The notes below the pieces were generated by a model that saw only the letters and a program-made list of their open reading frames with translations, made no database searches and was not told the origin of the DNA. The position numbers and the translations under genes were made by a program. Below are positions 1-7,665 of a stretch of 64,000 nt of DNA, in pieces. How positions within the stretch are numbered: the stretch's first letter is position 1; each line of letters begins with the position of its first letter. This DNA comes from Massilia sp. METH4 (GTDB lineage: Bacteria; Pseudomonadota; Gammaproteobacteria; Burkholderiales; Burkholderiaceae_D): contig NZ_CP146614.1 of NCBI RefSeq assembly GCF_037094685.1, positions 1,178,001 through 1,242,000 of the forward strand. Reading direction: 5' to 3'.

Positions 1-22
1 CCTGTTATCGGAAGCTACAAGC

Positions 23-130
23 AAAAAAAAAGGCGACCGGGCAGACCTGCGAAAACCATGTTTCGTGAAACATGTTTCGAAAGTGTGCTCGGACGCCGTT
101 GTCCTGAAGCCACCCCGCCATTGGGGAGGC
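23..130 (-). terminator. Leader terminator candidate (T-tract plus GC-rich stem)
   Basis: On the minus strand a run of nine T (31 to 23) follows the GC-rich segment GCCCGGTCGCC. Two 5' partners are possible. One lies in the loop and 3' half of the second hexaloop hairpin (about 119-109), so the terminator and that hairpin would exclude each other. The other is GGCGTCC at 97-91, giving six pairs around one U.U mismatch. An inner dyad (57-74) would sit inside the large loop. The T-tract is seen directly; the choice of stem is inference, and the pairing is weaker than in a textbook terminator. Confidence 0.45.
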
Positions 131-162
131 TGTGCAATGTTCAGGAGATCGCCTTTGACCTC
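109..162 (-). promoter_or_regulatory. ANTAR-type dual hexaloop RNA leader
   Basis: Two hairpins with six-base loops are spaced 14 nt apart on the minus-strand transcript. The first (162-145) pairs GAGGUC with GAUCUC around loop AAAGGC. The second (130-109) pairs GCCUCCCC with GGGGUGGC, with one U.U mismatch, around loop AAUGGC. Both loops have A at position 1 and G at position 4, the signature of RNA targets bound by ANTAR antiterminators such as NasR and NasT. The pair starts only a few bases after the predicted sigma-54 start site and precedes a T-tract. The adjacent nasT encodes an ANTAR protein. The regulated operon should lie beyond position 1 to the left. Confidence 0.75.
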
Positions 163-175
163 TTGCCTTCTACTT

Positions 176-192
176 TGCAAAAGGTGTGCCAA
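176..192 (-). promoter_or_regulatory. Sigma-54 promoter for an operon leaving the left edge
   Basis: The minus strand reads TTGGCACACCTTTTGCA. The -24 GG (190-189) and -12 GC (178-177) are separated by exactly ten bases, matching TGGCAC-N5-TTGCW. Transcription would start near 165, just upstream of the hexaloop hairpins. Sigma-54 control fits nitrogen-regulated nitrate assimilation, as in Klebsiella nas operons. Confidence 0.8.
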
Positions 193-253
193 CCGTTTTG
201 CCCCGGTTAACCGGGGGGATGCGATGGGATGGGGAGGGAATCGGGGAGCGGCG

Positions 254-291
254 TGCAAGTTTGCGGTGCAGCGCCGCCCGCTAATGGTGCA
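254..291. promoter_or_regulatory. Possible NtrC enhancer sites
   Basis: TGCAAGTTTGCGGTGCA (254-270) resembles the NtrC dyad TGCACC-N5-GGTGCA, with a good right half and four of six positions in the left half. A second GGTGCA half-site lies at 286-291 with a poor partner. They sit roughly 95-120 bp upstream of the predicted sigma-54 start, a usual enhancer distance. Assignment is tentative. Confidence 0.35.
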
Positions 292-364
292 ATGCAGCGT
301 CCTGCATCGCTCGGCAACGGCGTGGCAATAAAGGCGATGGGTATTCGCGCTTTTTATGCCACGA

Positions 365-1549
365 TCAGTTGCCGGCCGACCCGCTACGCTGGTGGATCGG
401 GAACGATGCGGCGTAGCGGGCCGGGTCCGTTCCGTCCCACGTGCGGCCGTCGACCAGCGTGGAGGTGCGCAGCACGTCCGTGGGCACGGCCACGCCGGCC
501 ATTTCGGCCGCTTCGCGGTACAGGCGCAGCTGGGTGACGGATTGCGCCACCTGGAGGTAATCGGGGTCGGCCTTCAGCAGGCCCCAGCGGCGGAACTGGG
601 TCATGAACCACATGCCGTCCGACAGCCACGGGTAGTTCGCCTGGCCGTCCTGGTGGAAGCGCATCGGGTGCTCGTCCTGCCACGCGCCTTTCATGCCATT
701 CTCGTAGCGGCCGAGGATGCGGGGAAGGATCGCAGCCTTGTCCGTGTTCACGTACGGCACGGCGGCGATGATCTCGGCGGTGGCGCGGCGGTTTTCATCG
801 CTGGCATCGATCCAGCGGCTGGCCTCCAGCACGGCGGCGACCAGCGCGCGGCAGGTGTTCGGGTGTGCCCGCACGAAGTCCAGCGAGGTACCCAGCACCT
901 TTTCCGGGTGATCGGGCCAGATCTGCTGGCTGGTGGCGGCGGTGACGCCGATCCCTTCGAGCAGCGCCTGGTGGTGCCACGGCTCGCCGGCGCAGAAGCC
1001 GTCCATGTGCCCTTCCACGAGGTTGTAGACCATCTGCGACGGCGGCACGGTGATGGCCCGCACGTCCCGAAGCGGATGGATGCCGTGCGCGGCCAGCCAG
1101 TAATGCAGCCACATGGCGTGGGTGCCGGTCGGGAAGGTCTGCGCAAAAACATACTGCCGTGGCTCGCGGGCCATCAGCGCGGCCAGCGAGGCGCCGTCGT
1201 TGGCGCCCTGCTCGGCCAGGCGGCGCGACAGCGTGATGGCCTGCCCGTTGCGGTTCAGGTTCATCAGCACGGCCATGTCGCGCGGCTGGGCGCCGATGCC
1301 CAGCTGGGTGCCGTACACGAGCCCATATAACACATGGGCGGCGTCGAGCTCGCCCGTCATGAGCTTGTCGCGCACGCTGGCCCACGAGGTTTCGCGCGAC
1401 AGCACGATGCGAATGCCGTGCTTCTCGTCGAAGCCCAGCATGGCCGCCATCACGACCGAGGCGCAGTCGGTGAGCGGGTTGAATCCTATGTTGACGGTGG
1501 TTTTTTCGATCTGCATGACTGCTCCGGCCGGGTTGCATTGCGCATGCAT
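365..1549 (-). CDS. nasS: NasS-type cytoplasmic nitrate/nitrite sensor
   Basis: This is a periplasmic-binding-protein-fold protein of the NrtA/NasF group, but it has no signal peptide, which is the hallmark of the NasS sensor subfamily. In known systems NasS binds NasT and holds it inactive until nitrate or nitrite binds, then releases it to prevent leader termination. Recognisable features are the early segment MQIEKTTVNIGFNPLTDCA and the central HAMWLHYWLAAHGIHP region typical of nitrate-binding homologues. The ATG at 1549 overlaps the nasT stop as TGATG; a second in-frame ATG at 1516 directly before QIEKTTVNIG is an alternative start. Translational coupling with nasT supports a stoichiometric pair. 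Confidence 0.85.
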   Translation of the reverse strand: MHAQCNPAGAVMQIEKTTVNIGFNPLTDCASVVMAAMLGFDEKHGIRIVLSRETSWASVRDKLMTGELDAAHVLYGLVYGTQLGIGAQPRDMAVLMNLNRNGQAITLSRRLAEQGANDGASLAALMAREPRQYVFAQTFPTGTHAMWLHYWLAAHGIHPLRDVRAITVPPSQMVYNLVEGHMDGFCAGEPWHHQALLEGIGVTAATSQQIWPDHPEKVLGTSLDFVRAHPNTCRALVAAVLEASRWIDASDENRRATAEIIAAVPYVNTDKAAILPRILGRYENGMKGAWQDEHPMRFHQDGQANYPWLSDGMWFMTQFRRWGLLKADPDYLQVAQSVTQLRLYREAAEMAGVAVPTDVLRTSTLVDGRTWDGTDPARYAASFPIHQRSGSAGN

Positions 1550-2148
1550 CAACCCAGCAAATCCTCCACATCCAGTATCCGCTGGGCGATCTCGGCCAGC
1601 TTCAGGTTCTTGTTCATGGCCATCGTCCGCAGGCGCTGGTAGGCCTGGTCTTCCGTCATGCCGTGCCGGCTCATCAGGAGGCCCTTGGCGCGGTCGACGA
1701 CCTTGCGCTCGGCCAGCTTGAGCTTCGTGTCCTGCAGCTCGTGCAGTAGCTTCTGCTCCTTGCGAAAGCGCGCCAGCGCCACGGAAAGCACCGGCTTGAT
1801 GCGCTCGGGCTTCAGGCCGGCCACGATATAGGCCGATACGCCCGCCTCGATGGCCGCATCCATCGACGACTGGTTGTCGTCCTCGGTGAACATGACGATG
1901 GGGCGGCGCTCGTCGCGCGTGGCCACGACGATGTGCTCCAGCACGTCGCGCGCATCGGATTCGGCGTCGACGATGATCATGTCAGGCTGCAGGCGGGCGA
2001 TCTCCTCGGGCAGGTGGAAATCGGCGGGCAGCGACGCCACCAGCACGTAGCCGGCCTCATTGAGCCCGGCATGCAGCGCGGCGGCCCGCTGCGAGGCGTC
2101 GCTTTCATGGGGAGGGTGGACGAGAACGATGCGGAGATGGCGGCTCAT
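1549..2148 (-). CDS. nasT: NasT ANTAR-domain antitermination regulator
   Basis: The 199-residue protein has an N-terminal receiver-like domain (MSRHLRIVLVHP, with VDAESDAR around residue 60), a coiled linker (about 125-145) and a C-terminal ANTAR domain (about 140-195) with VVDRAKGLLMSRHGMTEDQAY. ANTAR domains bind tandem hexaloop hairpins in nascent RNA. Such hairpins lie just past the downstream nasS, so target and regulator are adjacent. The gene reads the same way as the ABC transporter upstream, with a 91-bp gap that may hold its own promoter. Family assignment is strong; nitrate as the signal follows from the NasS partner. Confidence 0.9.
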   Translation of the reverse strand: MSRHLRIVLVHPPHESDASQRAAALHAGLNEAGYVLVASLPADFHLPEEIARLQPDMIIVDAESDARDVLEHIVVATRDERRPIVMFTEDDNQSSMDAAIEAGVSAYIVAGLKPERIKPVLSVALARFRKEQKLLHELQDTKLKLAERKVVDRAKGLLMSRHGMTEDQAYQRLRTMAMNKNLKLAEIAQRILDVEDLLG

Positions 2149-2239
2149 GCCGTATTGCAGAGCAATAATTGTGCCAACTCAGCGAATAAACATCTTACGG
2201 TCGAGCTCGTGTCAGGGAGTCAGGCACGATGACACGAAC

Positions 2240-3115
2240 TCAGCCATTCGACCGCATGCCCCATCTTTGTACGGTGGTGCGCTCCAAAGTGGCGAACAGC
2301 AGGTGTTCGACGGCGAGGCCGATCAGGATCACGGCGGCGAGGCCGGCGAAGACCTTGTCGGTGTACAGCTCGTTGCGGTTCTGGAAGATGTACCAGCCCA
2401 GGCCGCCCTTGCCGGACGAGGCGCCGAACACGAGTTCCGCGGCGATCAGCGTGCGCCAGGCGAAGGCCCAGCCGATCTTCAGGCCGGAGACGATGGCCGG
2501 CAGCGCGGCCGGCACCAGGATCTGCACGACGAACGGCAGCCCCGCCAGCCCGTAGTTGCGGCCGGCCATCCGCAAGGTTGCCGGCACGGACTGGAAGCCG
2601 GCGTAGGTGCCCAGCGCCAGCGGCCACAGCACGGCGTGCACGATCACGAACACGAGGCTGGCATTGCCGAGCCCCAGCCACAGCATGGCCAGCGGCAGCA
2701 GCGCGATGGCCGGCAGCGGGTTGAACATGGCGACCAGCGTCTCCAGCAGGTCGCGTCCCAGCCGGGTCGACACGGCCAGCGCCGTCAGCACGAAGGCCAG
2801 CGCGATGCCGGCCGCGTAGCCCTGCACCAGCACGGCCAGCGACACCTCGACCTTTTCGACCAGTTCACCGGTGGCGATGCCTTCAAAAAAGGCGCGCGCC
2901 GTCTGCAGGAAGGTGGGCAGCAGCAGGTCGTTGTCCTGCCAGCGCGCGGCCAGTTCCCACAGCAGCGCCAGGCCGGCCAGCAGCACGGTCTTGCGCAGCC
3001 AGCCCTGCTGCCACAGCCGCTGGGCGGCCGGCAGGCGGCGTTGCAGCGACGCCGGCGCGGCGGGCGCCAGGTCGTACTGGAATTCCTGGCGGATGGGCGG
3101 GGCCAATGTACTCAC
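2240..3115 (-). CDS. ABC transporter permease, sulfonate/taurine/nitrate type
   Basis: This 291-residue inner-membrane permease belongs to the BPD_transp_1 (SsuC/TauC) family. The N-terminal cytoplasmic stretch is followed by a hydrophobic helix near residues 40-55 and several more, with an EAA-type loop near residues 195-220 (LKIGWAFAWRTLIAAELV). The GTG start (3115) overlaps the ATPase stop as GTGA, so translation is coupled. It forms the channel for the downstream-encoded ATPase and the binding protein. The exact substrate cannot be read from the permease. Confidence 0.85.
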   Translation of the reverse strand: MSTLAPPIRQEFQYDLAPAAPASLQRRLPAAQRLWQQGWLRKTVLLAGLALLWELAARWQDNDLLLPTFLQTARAFFEGIATGELVEKVEVSLAVLVQGYAAGIALAFVLTALAVSTRLGRDLLETLVAMFNPLPAIALLPLAMLWLGLGNASLVFVIVHAVLWPLALGTYAGFQSVPATLRMAGRNYGLAGLPFVVQILVPAALPAIVSGLKIGWAFAWRTLIAAELVFGASSGKGGLGWYIFQNRNELYTDKVFAGLAAVILIGLAVEHLLFATLERTTVQRWGMRSNG

Positions 3116-3948
3116 AGGGCGATCCTTTCTTCTTCATCGGGCCGCGGCACGGCCGGCGCCTCGCCGAACAGCAGGTGGTGGATGCGCTGGGCGGCTTGCT
3201 GGAACTCGGCACTGCCGGCGCTGTGCAAGCCGAACTGGTGGCTGTTGAGCTCCGCGCGTACGCGGCCCGGATGCGGCGACAGCAGCAGGATGCGGTTGCC
3301 CACCACCAGCGCTTCCTCGATCGAGTGCGTGACGAAGAGCAGCGTGAACGGCGACTCCTCCCAAAGCTTGGTCAGCTCTTCCTGCATGGTGCGGCGCGTG
3401 AGGGCGTCCAGCGCGGCGAAGGGTTCATCCATCAGCAGCACGGCCGGCTGCATCGCGAGCGCGCGGGCGATCGCCACGCGCTGCTTCATGCCGCCGGACA
3501 GCGTGTGCGGATACGCATGCTCGAAACGCTCCAGCCCTACGCGGGCGATCCAGTGCCGTGCGCGTTCCTGCGCCTCGGCGCGGCCGCAGCTCCTGGAGGC
3601 CAGCAGCGGGAACATCACGTTCTGCAGCACGGTCTTCCATGGCGGCAGCTGGTCGAATTCCTGGAATACGCAGATGCGGTCCGGCCCAGGCTTCGTGATG
3701 GCCTGTCCGGCAAGCGTGATCGTGCCGGCCGCCGGCGTGATGAAGCCGCCGACGGCTTTCAGCAGCGACGACTTGCCGCACCCCGATGGGCCCAGCAGCA
3801 CGAAGCGGTCGCCACTGAACACGTCGAAGTCGACATCCTGCGTGGCGCGCACGGCGTTGCCGCCGCTGCGATATTCGAGCGTGACACCGCGGGCGCGCAG
3901 CAATGCCTCGCTGTTCACCTGTGGGCGGACGACCTGGAGCGGCGCCAT
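3112..3948 (-). CDS. ABC transporter ATPase, SsuB/TauB type
   Basis: A 278-residue cytoplasmic nucleotide-binding subunit. Visible motifs are Walker A GPSGCGKSSLL (about residue 54), the Q-loop near VFQEFDQLPPW, signature LSGGMKQRVAIARAL, Walker B LLMDEPFAALDALT and the switch histidine in LFVTHSIEEAL. The sequence matches the SsuB/TauB/NrtD group. The ATG lies one base beyond the stop of the binding-protein gene, and its own stop overlaps the permease GTG, giving a tightly packed order of binding protein, ATPase, permease. Confidence 0.9.
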   Translation of the reverse strand: MAPLQVVRPQVNSEALLRARGVTLEYRSGGNAVRATQDVDFDVFSGDRFVLLGPSGCGKSSLLKAVGGFITPAAGTITLAGQAITKPGPDRICVFQEFDQLPPWKTVLQNVMFPLLASRSCGRAEAQERARHWIARVGLERFEHAYPHTLSGGMKQRVAIARALAMQPAVLLMDEPFAALDALTRRTMQEELTKLWEESPFTLLFVTHSIEEALVVGNRILLLSPHPGRVRAELNSHQFGLHSAGSAEFQQAAQRIHHLLFGEAPAVPRPDEEERIAL

Positions 3949-3949
3949 G

Positions 3950-4945
3950 TCAGCTCCCCTGCCCCACCAGCGGGTCGTCGAAGAAGTAGTCGCGCCAGCT
4001 GGCCGGCTTGTTCTTCACGGCGCCCACGCGATGCATGAACTGCGCCAGCGCGAGCGTGTTCTGCGGCGCGATCTTGAAGTGCACTTCCGGCGACTTGAAG
4101 ATCTTCAGCAGCAGGTTGCGGTCGACCTTGCTCTTGTTGACCTTCAGGTAGATGTCGGCCGCGCCTTCCGGGTTCTTCGCCGCGTAATCGGCCGCCTCGG
4201 CCAGGGCCTGCACGAAGGCGCGGTACGTCTTCGGATTCTCCTTGCGGTATTTCTCGGTGGCGTACAACACCGTCGACGACGACGGCCCGCCCTGCACCTC
4301 GTAAGAATTGAGCACCACCCGTGCGTTCGGGTTCTGCGCCAGCTCCTGCTCCTGGAACGGCGGCGCGCCGAAGTGGCCGGTGATCTCGGTGCCGCCCGCG
4401 ATGATGGCGCTGGCCGCGTCCGGATGTGGCAGGGTCTGGGTGATCTTGTCGAGGCGGGCATACTCCTTGTCGCCCCACTGTTTCGCGACGGCCATCTGCA
4501 GGATGCGCGACTGCACCGATACGGTGACCGCCGGCAGCGCGATGCGATCCTTGTCCGTGAAATCGGCGATCGACTTGATCTTCGGATTATTGCTGACGAG
4601 GTAGTACGGGAAACTGCCCAGCGCCGCCACGCCCCTCACGTTCTGGCGCCCTTTGGTGCGGTCCCACACCGTGACGAGCGGGCCCACCCCGGCACCGGCG
4701 ATATCGATGCTGCCCGACAGCAGCGCATCGTTGATCGCGGCGCCGCCGGAAAGCTTCTTCCATTCGACCGTCACGTCGACGCCATTCTGCTTGCCGTGTT
4801 TCTCGATGAGTTTCTGCTCCTGCGCAATGTTGAGCAGCAGGTAAGTCACGCCGAACTGCTCGGCGATGCGGATGGTGCCTTCAGCTTGCGCGCCGGCGGC
4901 CAGCACGAGCGCAAGCGCACCCGCGGCGATCTTCAATCGTTTCAT
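3950..4945 (-). CDS. Periplasmic substrate-binding protein, SsuA/TauA-like
   Basis: The ATG at 4945 gives a clean signal peptide, MKRLKIAAGALALVLAAGAQA, with cleavage before EGTIRIAE; an upstream in-frame start would add 19 residues before it and is unlikely. The mature protein has the NMT1/SsuA fold, with IRIAEQFGVTYLLLNIAQEQKL at the start and the ALLSGSIDIAGAGVGP pocket motif near residue 95. It should deliver an organic sulfur or similar anionic substrate to the permease pair. A TauD-family dioxygenase upstream suggests a sulfonate such as taurine, but substrate is inferred from context only. Confidence 0.82.
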   Translation of the reverse strand: MKRLKIAAGALALVLAAGAQAEGTIRIAEQFGVTYLLLNIAQEQKLIEKHGKQNGVDVTVEWKKLSGGAAINDALLSGSIDIAGAGVGPLVTVWDRTKGRQNVRGVAALGSFPYYLVSNNPKIKSIADFTDKDRIALPAVTVSVQSRILQMAVAKQWGDKEYARLDKITQTLPHPDAASAIIAGGTEITGHFGAPPFQEQELAQNPNARVVLNSYEVQGGPSSSTVLYATEKYRKENPKTYRAFVQALAEAADYAAKNPEGAADIYLKVNKSKVDRNLLLKIFKSPEVHFKIAPQNTLALAQFMHRVGAVKNKPASWRDYFFDDPLVGQGS

Positions 4946-4988
4946 GGTCTTCTTCTTTTCGAAATTTTTCAACCGGTGCCTGGGAGGA

Positions 4989-5053
4989 GTGATGGCGTGC
5001 ACGCCATCACCGCTTTATGGGCGCGGAGCATGCTCCGCGAAACCCCCATAAAG
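4989..5053. repeat. Two adjacent strong palindromes between tauD-like gene and binding protein
   Basis: GTGATGGCGTG/CACGCCATCAC (4989-5010) is a perfect 22-bp palindrome. CGCGGAGCA/TGCTCCGCG (5022-5039) is a perfect 18-bp palindrome nested inside a further CTTTATGGG/CCCATAAAG arm pair (5013-5053). A third dyad CCGGTG-N5-CACCGG lies near 5085-5102. In RNA the first two would form stable hairpins between the dioxygenase and transport genes. They could be mobile palindromic repeats, an mRNA-processing site or a partial terminator. Confidence 0.7.
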
Positions 5054-5113
5054 CCACCGGTCTTGGAGAAACATTTCCAAAAACCCGGTGCCTGTCACCG
5101 GTTGTCGGTTGGG

Positions 5114-6028
5114 TTAGTAAGGCACGTCGCCCTCGATCGTGGTGCGGTACAGCTTGCGGCGCTGGTCGGCGGGGCAGCCGGCGGCCAGGTGCATCAGCGA
5201 GCGGTTGTCCCAGAACACCATGTCGTGCGGTTGCCATTGGTGGCGGTACACGTGCTGCGGCTTCACGCTGTGCGCGAACAGTTCCTTGAGCAGCGCCTCG
5301 CTTTCATCCTCGGGGATGCCGACGATGCGGGTGGTGAAGTGCTCGCTGACGAACAGCGCCTGCCGCCCCGTTTCCGGATGCGTGCGCACCACCGGGTGCA
5401 CCACGGGCTTTACTTCGTCGATCTGCGCCTGCGTGAGGTTCGGGCGCCACGGGCTGCGGCGCTGCAGTTCGCCGTACTGCTTCAGGTAGCTGTGCTCGGC
5501 CTTTGCGTAGCGGACCTGGCTCTTCACCGCTTCGGGCAGCGTGTCCCAGGCGAGGTGCATGTTGGCGAACAGCGTGTCGCCTCCTTCGGCCGGCAGTTCC
5601 TGCGCATGCAGCATGGAGCCCAGGCTGGGCTTTTCCTTGTACGACAGGTCGGAATGCCAGAAGTGGCCGGCATCGCCCAGGCCGATCGGTTTGCCGTTCT
5701 CGACGATGTTCGAGACGACGAGGACTTCCGGATGCCCCGCCAGCTGGAAATTCCTCAGCACATGAATCTGCAAGGGGCCGAACAGGCGGGAGAAGTCCAC
5801 CTGCTGCTGCGGCGTGATGCGCTGGTCCCGGAACACCAGCACATGGTGCTCCAGGTGGGCGGCATGCAGCTGCAACAGAACCTTGCGGGAGAGTGGCCGT
5901 GCCAGGTCGAGGCCAATCACTTCAGCGCCAAGGGGACCATCGAACGGGCGAATGAGCGGCGTGTTTTCCGGAGAAACGGCGACACTCGGGACAGCACTTG
6001 GTACTGCGGCACTCAATACTGCGGACAT
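5114..6028 (-). CDS. TauD/TfdA-family Fe(II)/2-oxoglutarate dioxygenase
   Basis: The 304-residue enzyme carries the TauD facial triad: H125 and D127 in FWHSDLSY and H280 in NRSLMHLAAG, followed by R291/R295 for 2-oxoglutarate. Family members oxidise taurine, alkylsulfonates or related compounds, releasing sulfite. The ATG at 6028 has a GGAG ribosome site; an upstream in-frame extension adds an unlikely arginine-rich 22 residues. It leads the ABC transporter gene set, separated by a palindrome-rich 168-bp gap. Substrate could also be an aryl ether or sulfate ester, since the family is broad. Confidence 0.85.
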   Translation of the reverse strand: MSAVLSAAVPSAVPSVAVSPENTPLIRPFDGPLGAEVIGLDLARPLSRKVLLQLHAAHLEHHVLVFRDQRITPQQQVDFSRLFGPLQIHVLRNFQLAGHPEVLVVSNIVENGKPIGLGDAGHFWHSDLSYKEKPSLGSMLHAQELPAEGGDTLFANMHLAWDTLPEAVKSQVRYAKAEHSYLKQYGELQRRSPWRPNLTQAQIDEVKPVVHPVVRTHPETGRQALFVSEHFTTRIVGIPEDESEALLKELFAHSVKPQHVYRHQWQPHDMVFWDNRSLMHLAAGCPADQRRKLYRTTIEGDVPY

Positions 6029-6168
6029 GTGATGCGCTCCAGCTGACGGGGTTCGGAAGCTCGCCCGGCACCGCGCTTTCCACGGCCACGGCACCAGTCG
6101 AGTGAGGCCAGTCTATGCCGCGCGCATCATGATGAAAACGAATGCTTTTTGATATCGATATGAGATTT

Positions 6169-7665
6169 TCAAGCTCCCGGCGACTCGCCGTCGGCCAGCC
6201 GCTGCGCCGTTTTCAGGGCTTCGACAATCGCGGCGAATGCCGCATGGCGCGACTCGCGGTCCGGCACGCGCAGCGCGTAAGAGGGGTGGTACGTGACGAC
6301 CACCATGCGTCCGTCATGCTCGAACGGCGCGCCCATGTAGTCCTTCATCGTCACGCTGCCCGTCTGCAGGATCGACTTCAGCGCCGTGCTGCCCAGCGCC
6401 ACCAGCACGTCCGGACCGATCGATTCCAGCTCCGCCTCGAGCCAGTAGTGGCAGGCCATCACTTCCTTTTGCGCGGGCGTCTTGTGCAGGCGGCGCTTGC
6501 CGCGCGGTTCCCACTTGAAGTGCTTCACGGCGTTCGTCACGTAGACGGTGCGGCGGTCCATGCCCGCTTCGTCCATCGCCTTGTCCAGCAATTCACCGGC
6601 CGGGCCGACGAAGGGCTTGCCGGCCAGGTCTTCCTGGTCGCCCGGCTGCTCGCCCACCAGCATGATCTTCGCGCGGCGCGCGCCCTGCCCTCCCACCGCC
6701 TGCGTGGCGTTCTGCCACAGGTCGCAGCGCCGGCATTCGTCCAGCGAGCTCGGTTGCTGGCGCTCGGGCGCCGCCTTCTCGGACGAGATCGGAATTGTCG
6801 TGCCGCCGCGCTTGCCCACCGTGTCGAGCTGGCCCACCTTGCGGGCGCCAGCGGCAGCCTGCGTCACCATGTGCGGCACCACGGCCGCTTCGGGGAGGTT
6901 CTTCCAGAACCGCTGGCGGATATGGCCGTGCATGATGTCCGCATTCAGGCGGGCCGGATTGAAGATGCTGCGGTAGTAGGTGAGCCAGAGGGCTTCGCCG
7001 GCATCGTCGAAGTCGGCGGCGCTGCGCGCCAGCGCTTCGCCCGTGTGCAGCGTGGCGCCGTCCCACAGCACGGTGGCGTCGGGCGTGGCGATCATCCAGC
7101 TGGTCTTGCCCATGCGCCTGGCGAAGTGCCTGGCCACTTGCGGCAGCACGTCGTGCGCCGGTTCGAACCAGGCGACGAAACGCGGCTCGCCTGCTTCTTC
7201 AGGGCGCTCGCGGAAGCGCAGGTACGCATGCATGTCGTGTTCTTCGTGCCGCACGGCCTTCGCCATGTGGTGCAGGCGCGCCCCATCCTCATCCGCCATC
7301 GATATGACCTCGTGTTCTCCATGGTGCCAGCGCCACAGCACGCGGTACAGGAAGGCCCAGCGGTCGGGCGCGCGGTAGCAGGCGGCGCTCTGCAGCAGCT
7401 CCATCAGCTGCCGTGAAATACGGGGCGGTGGGTCCGAAGACATATCGGGGGTTTGAGCAACCACCTCATCAACTACCTTGCTTCCTGCTACCACTACCGG
7501 AGGCATGCCGCTCAGCAGGTCACCACCGCCATCCTGCGTAGACCATTGTACGGATTCGGGTGGCAGGCGGCGCACGATCAAGTCGCGCGCCGCGGCCCGC
7601 CATTCGTCGAACGACGTCGCGACGACGGGCTGGCCGGACCGCGCCAGCGCAACCACGTCCGTCAT
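6169..7665 (-). CDS. UdgX-type uracil-DNA binding/glycosylase protein with N-terminal DUF4130
   Basis: The 498-residue two-domain protein has a DUF4130-like N-terminal half (about 1-260) and a family 4-like uracil-DNA glycosylase domain (about 300-495). Visible motifs are the iron-sulfur CRRC pair (C311/C314), GEQPGDQED (338-346), KRRLH at 390-394 and the late YHPSYALR (H460). The KRRxH loop is the UdgX signature, whose histidine forms a covalent link to uracil sites in DNA in the mycobacterial enzyme. The start overlaps the radical SAM stop by four bases (ATGA), giving coupled translation. The upstream LexA box suggests damage induction. A purely hydrolytic glycosylase is the alternative, but the motif argues against it. 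Confidence 0.88.
   Translation of the reverse strand: MTDVVALARSGQPVVATSFDEWRAAARDLIVRRLPPESVQWSTQDGGGDLLSGMPPVVVAGSKVVDEVVAQTPDMSSDPPPRISRQLMELLQSAACYRAPDRWAFLYRVLWRWHHGEHEVISMADEDGARLHHMAKAVRHEEHDMHAYLRFRERPEEAGEPRFVAWFEPAHDVLPQVARHFARRMGKTSWMIATPDATVLWDGATLHTGEALARSAADFDDAGEALWLTYYRSIFNPARLNADIMHGHIRQRFWKNLPEAAVVPHMVTQAAAGARKVGQLDTVGKRGGTTIPISSEKAAPERQQPSSLDECRRCDLWQNATQAVGGQGARRAKIMLVGEQPGDQEDLAGKPFVGPAGELLDKAMDEAGMDRRTVYVTNAVKHFKWEPRGKRRLHKTPAQKEVMACHYWLEAELESIGPDVLVALGSTALKSILQTGSVTMKDYMGAPFEHDGRMVVVTYHPSYALRVPDRESRHAAFAAIVEALKTAQRLADGESPGA

Noticed and set aside
57..78. parS-like TGTTTC...GAAACA dyad
   Set aside because: The centre is two bases shorter than the parS consensus, and the site lies in the predicted leader, where it is better explained as a small hairpin.
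2060..6046. 1,328-residue plus-strand open frame
   Set aside because: It is antisense to six well-supported genes and has no family pattern; such frames arise from GC-rich codon use.
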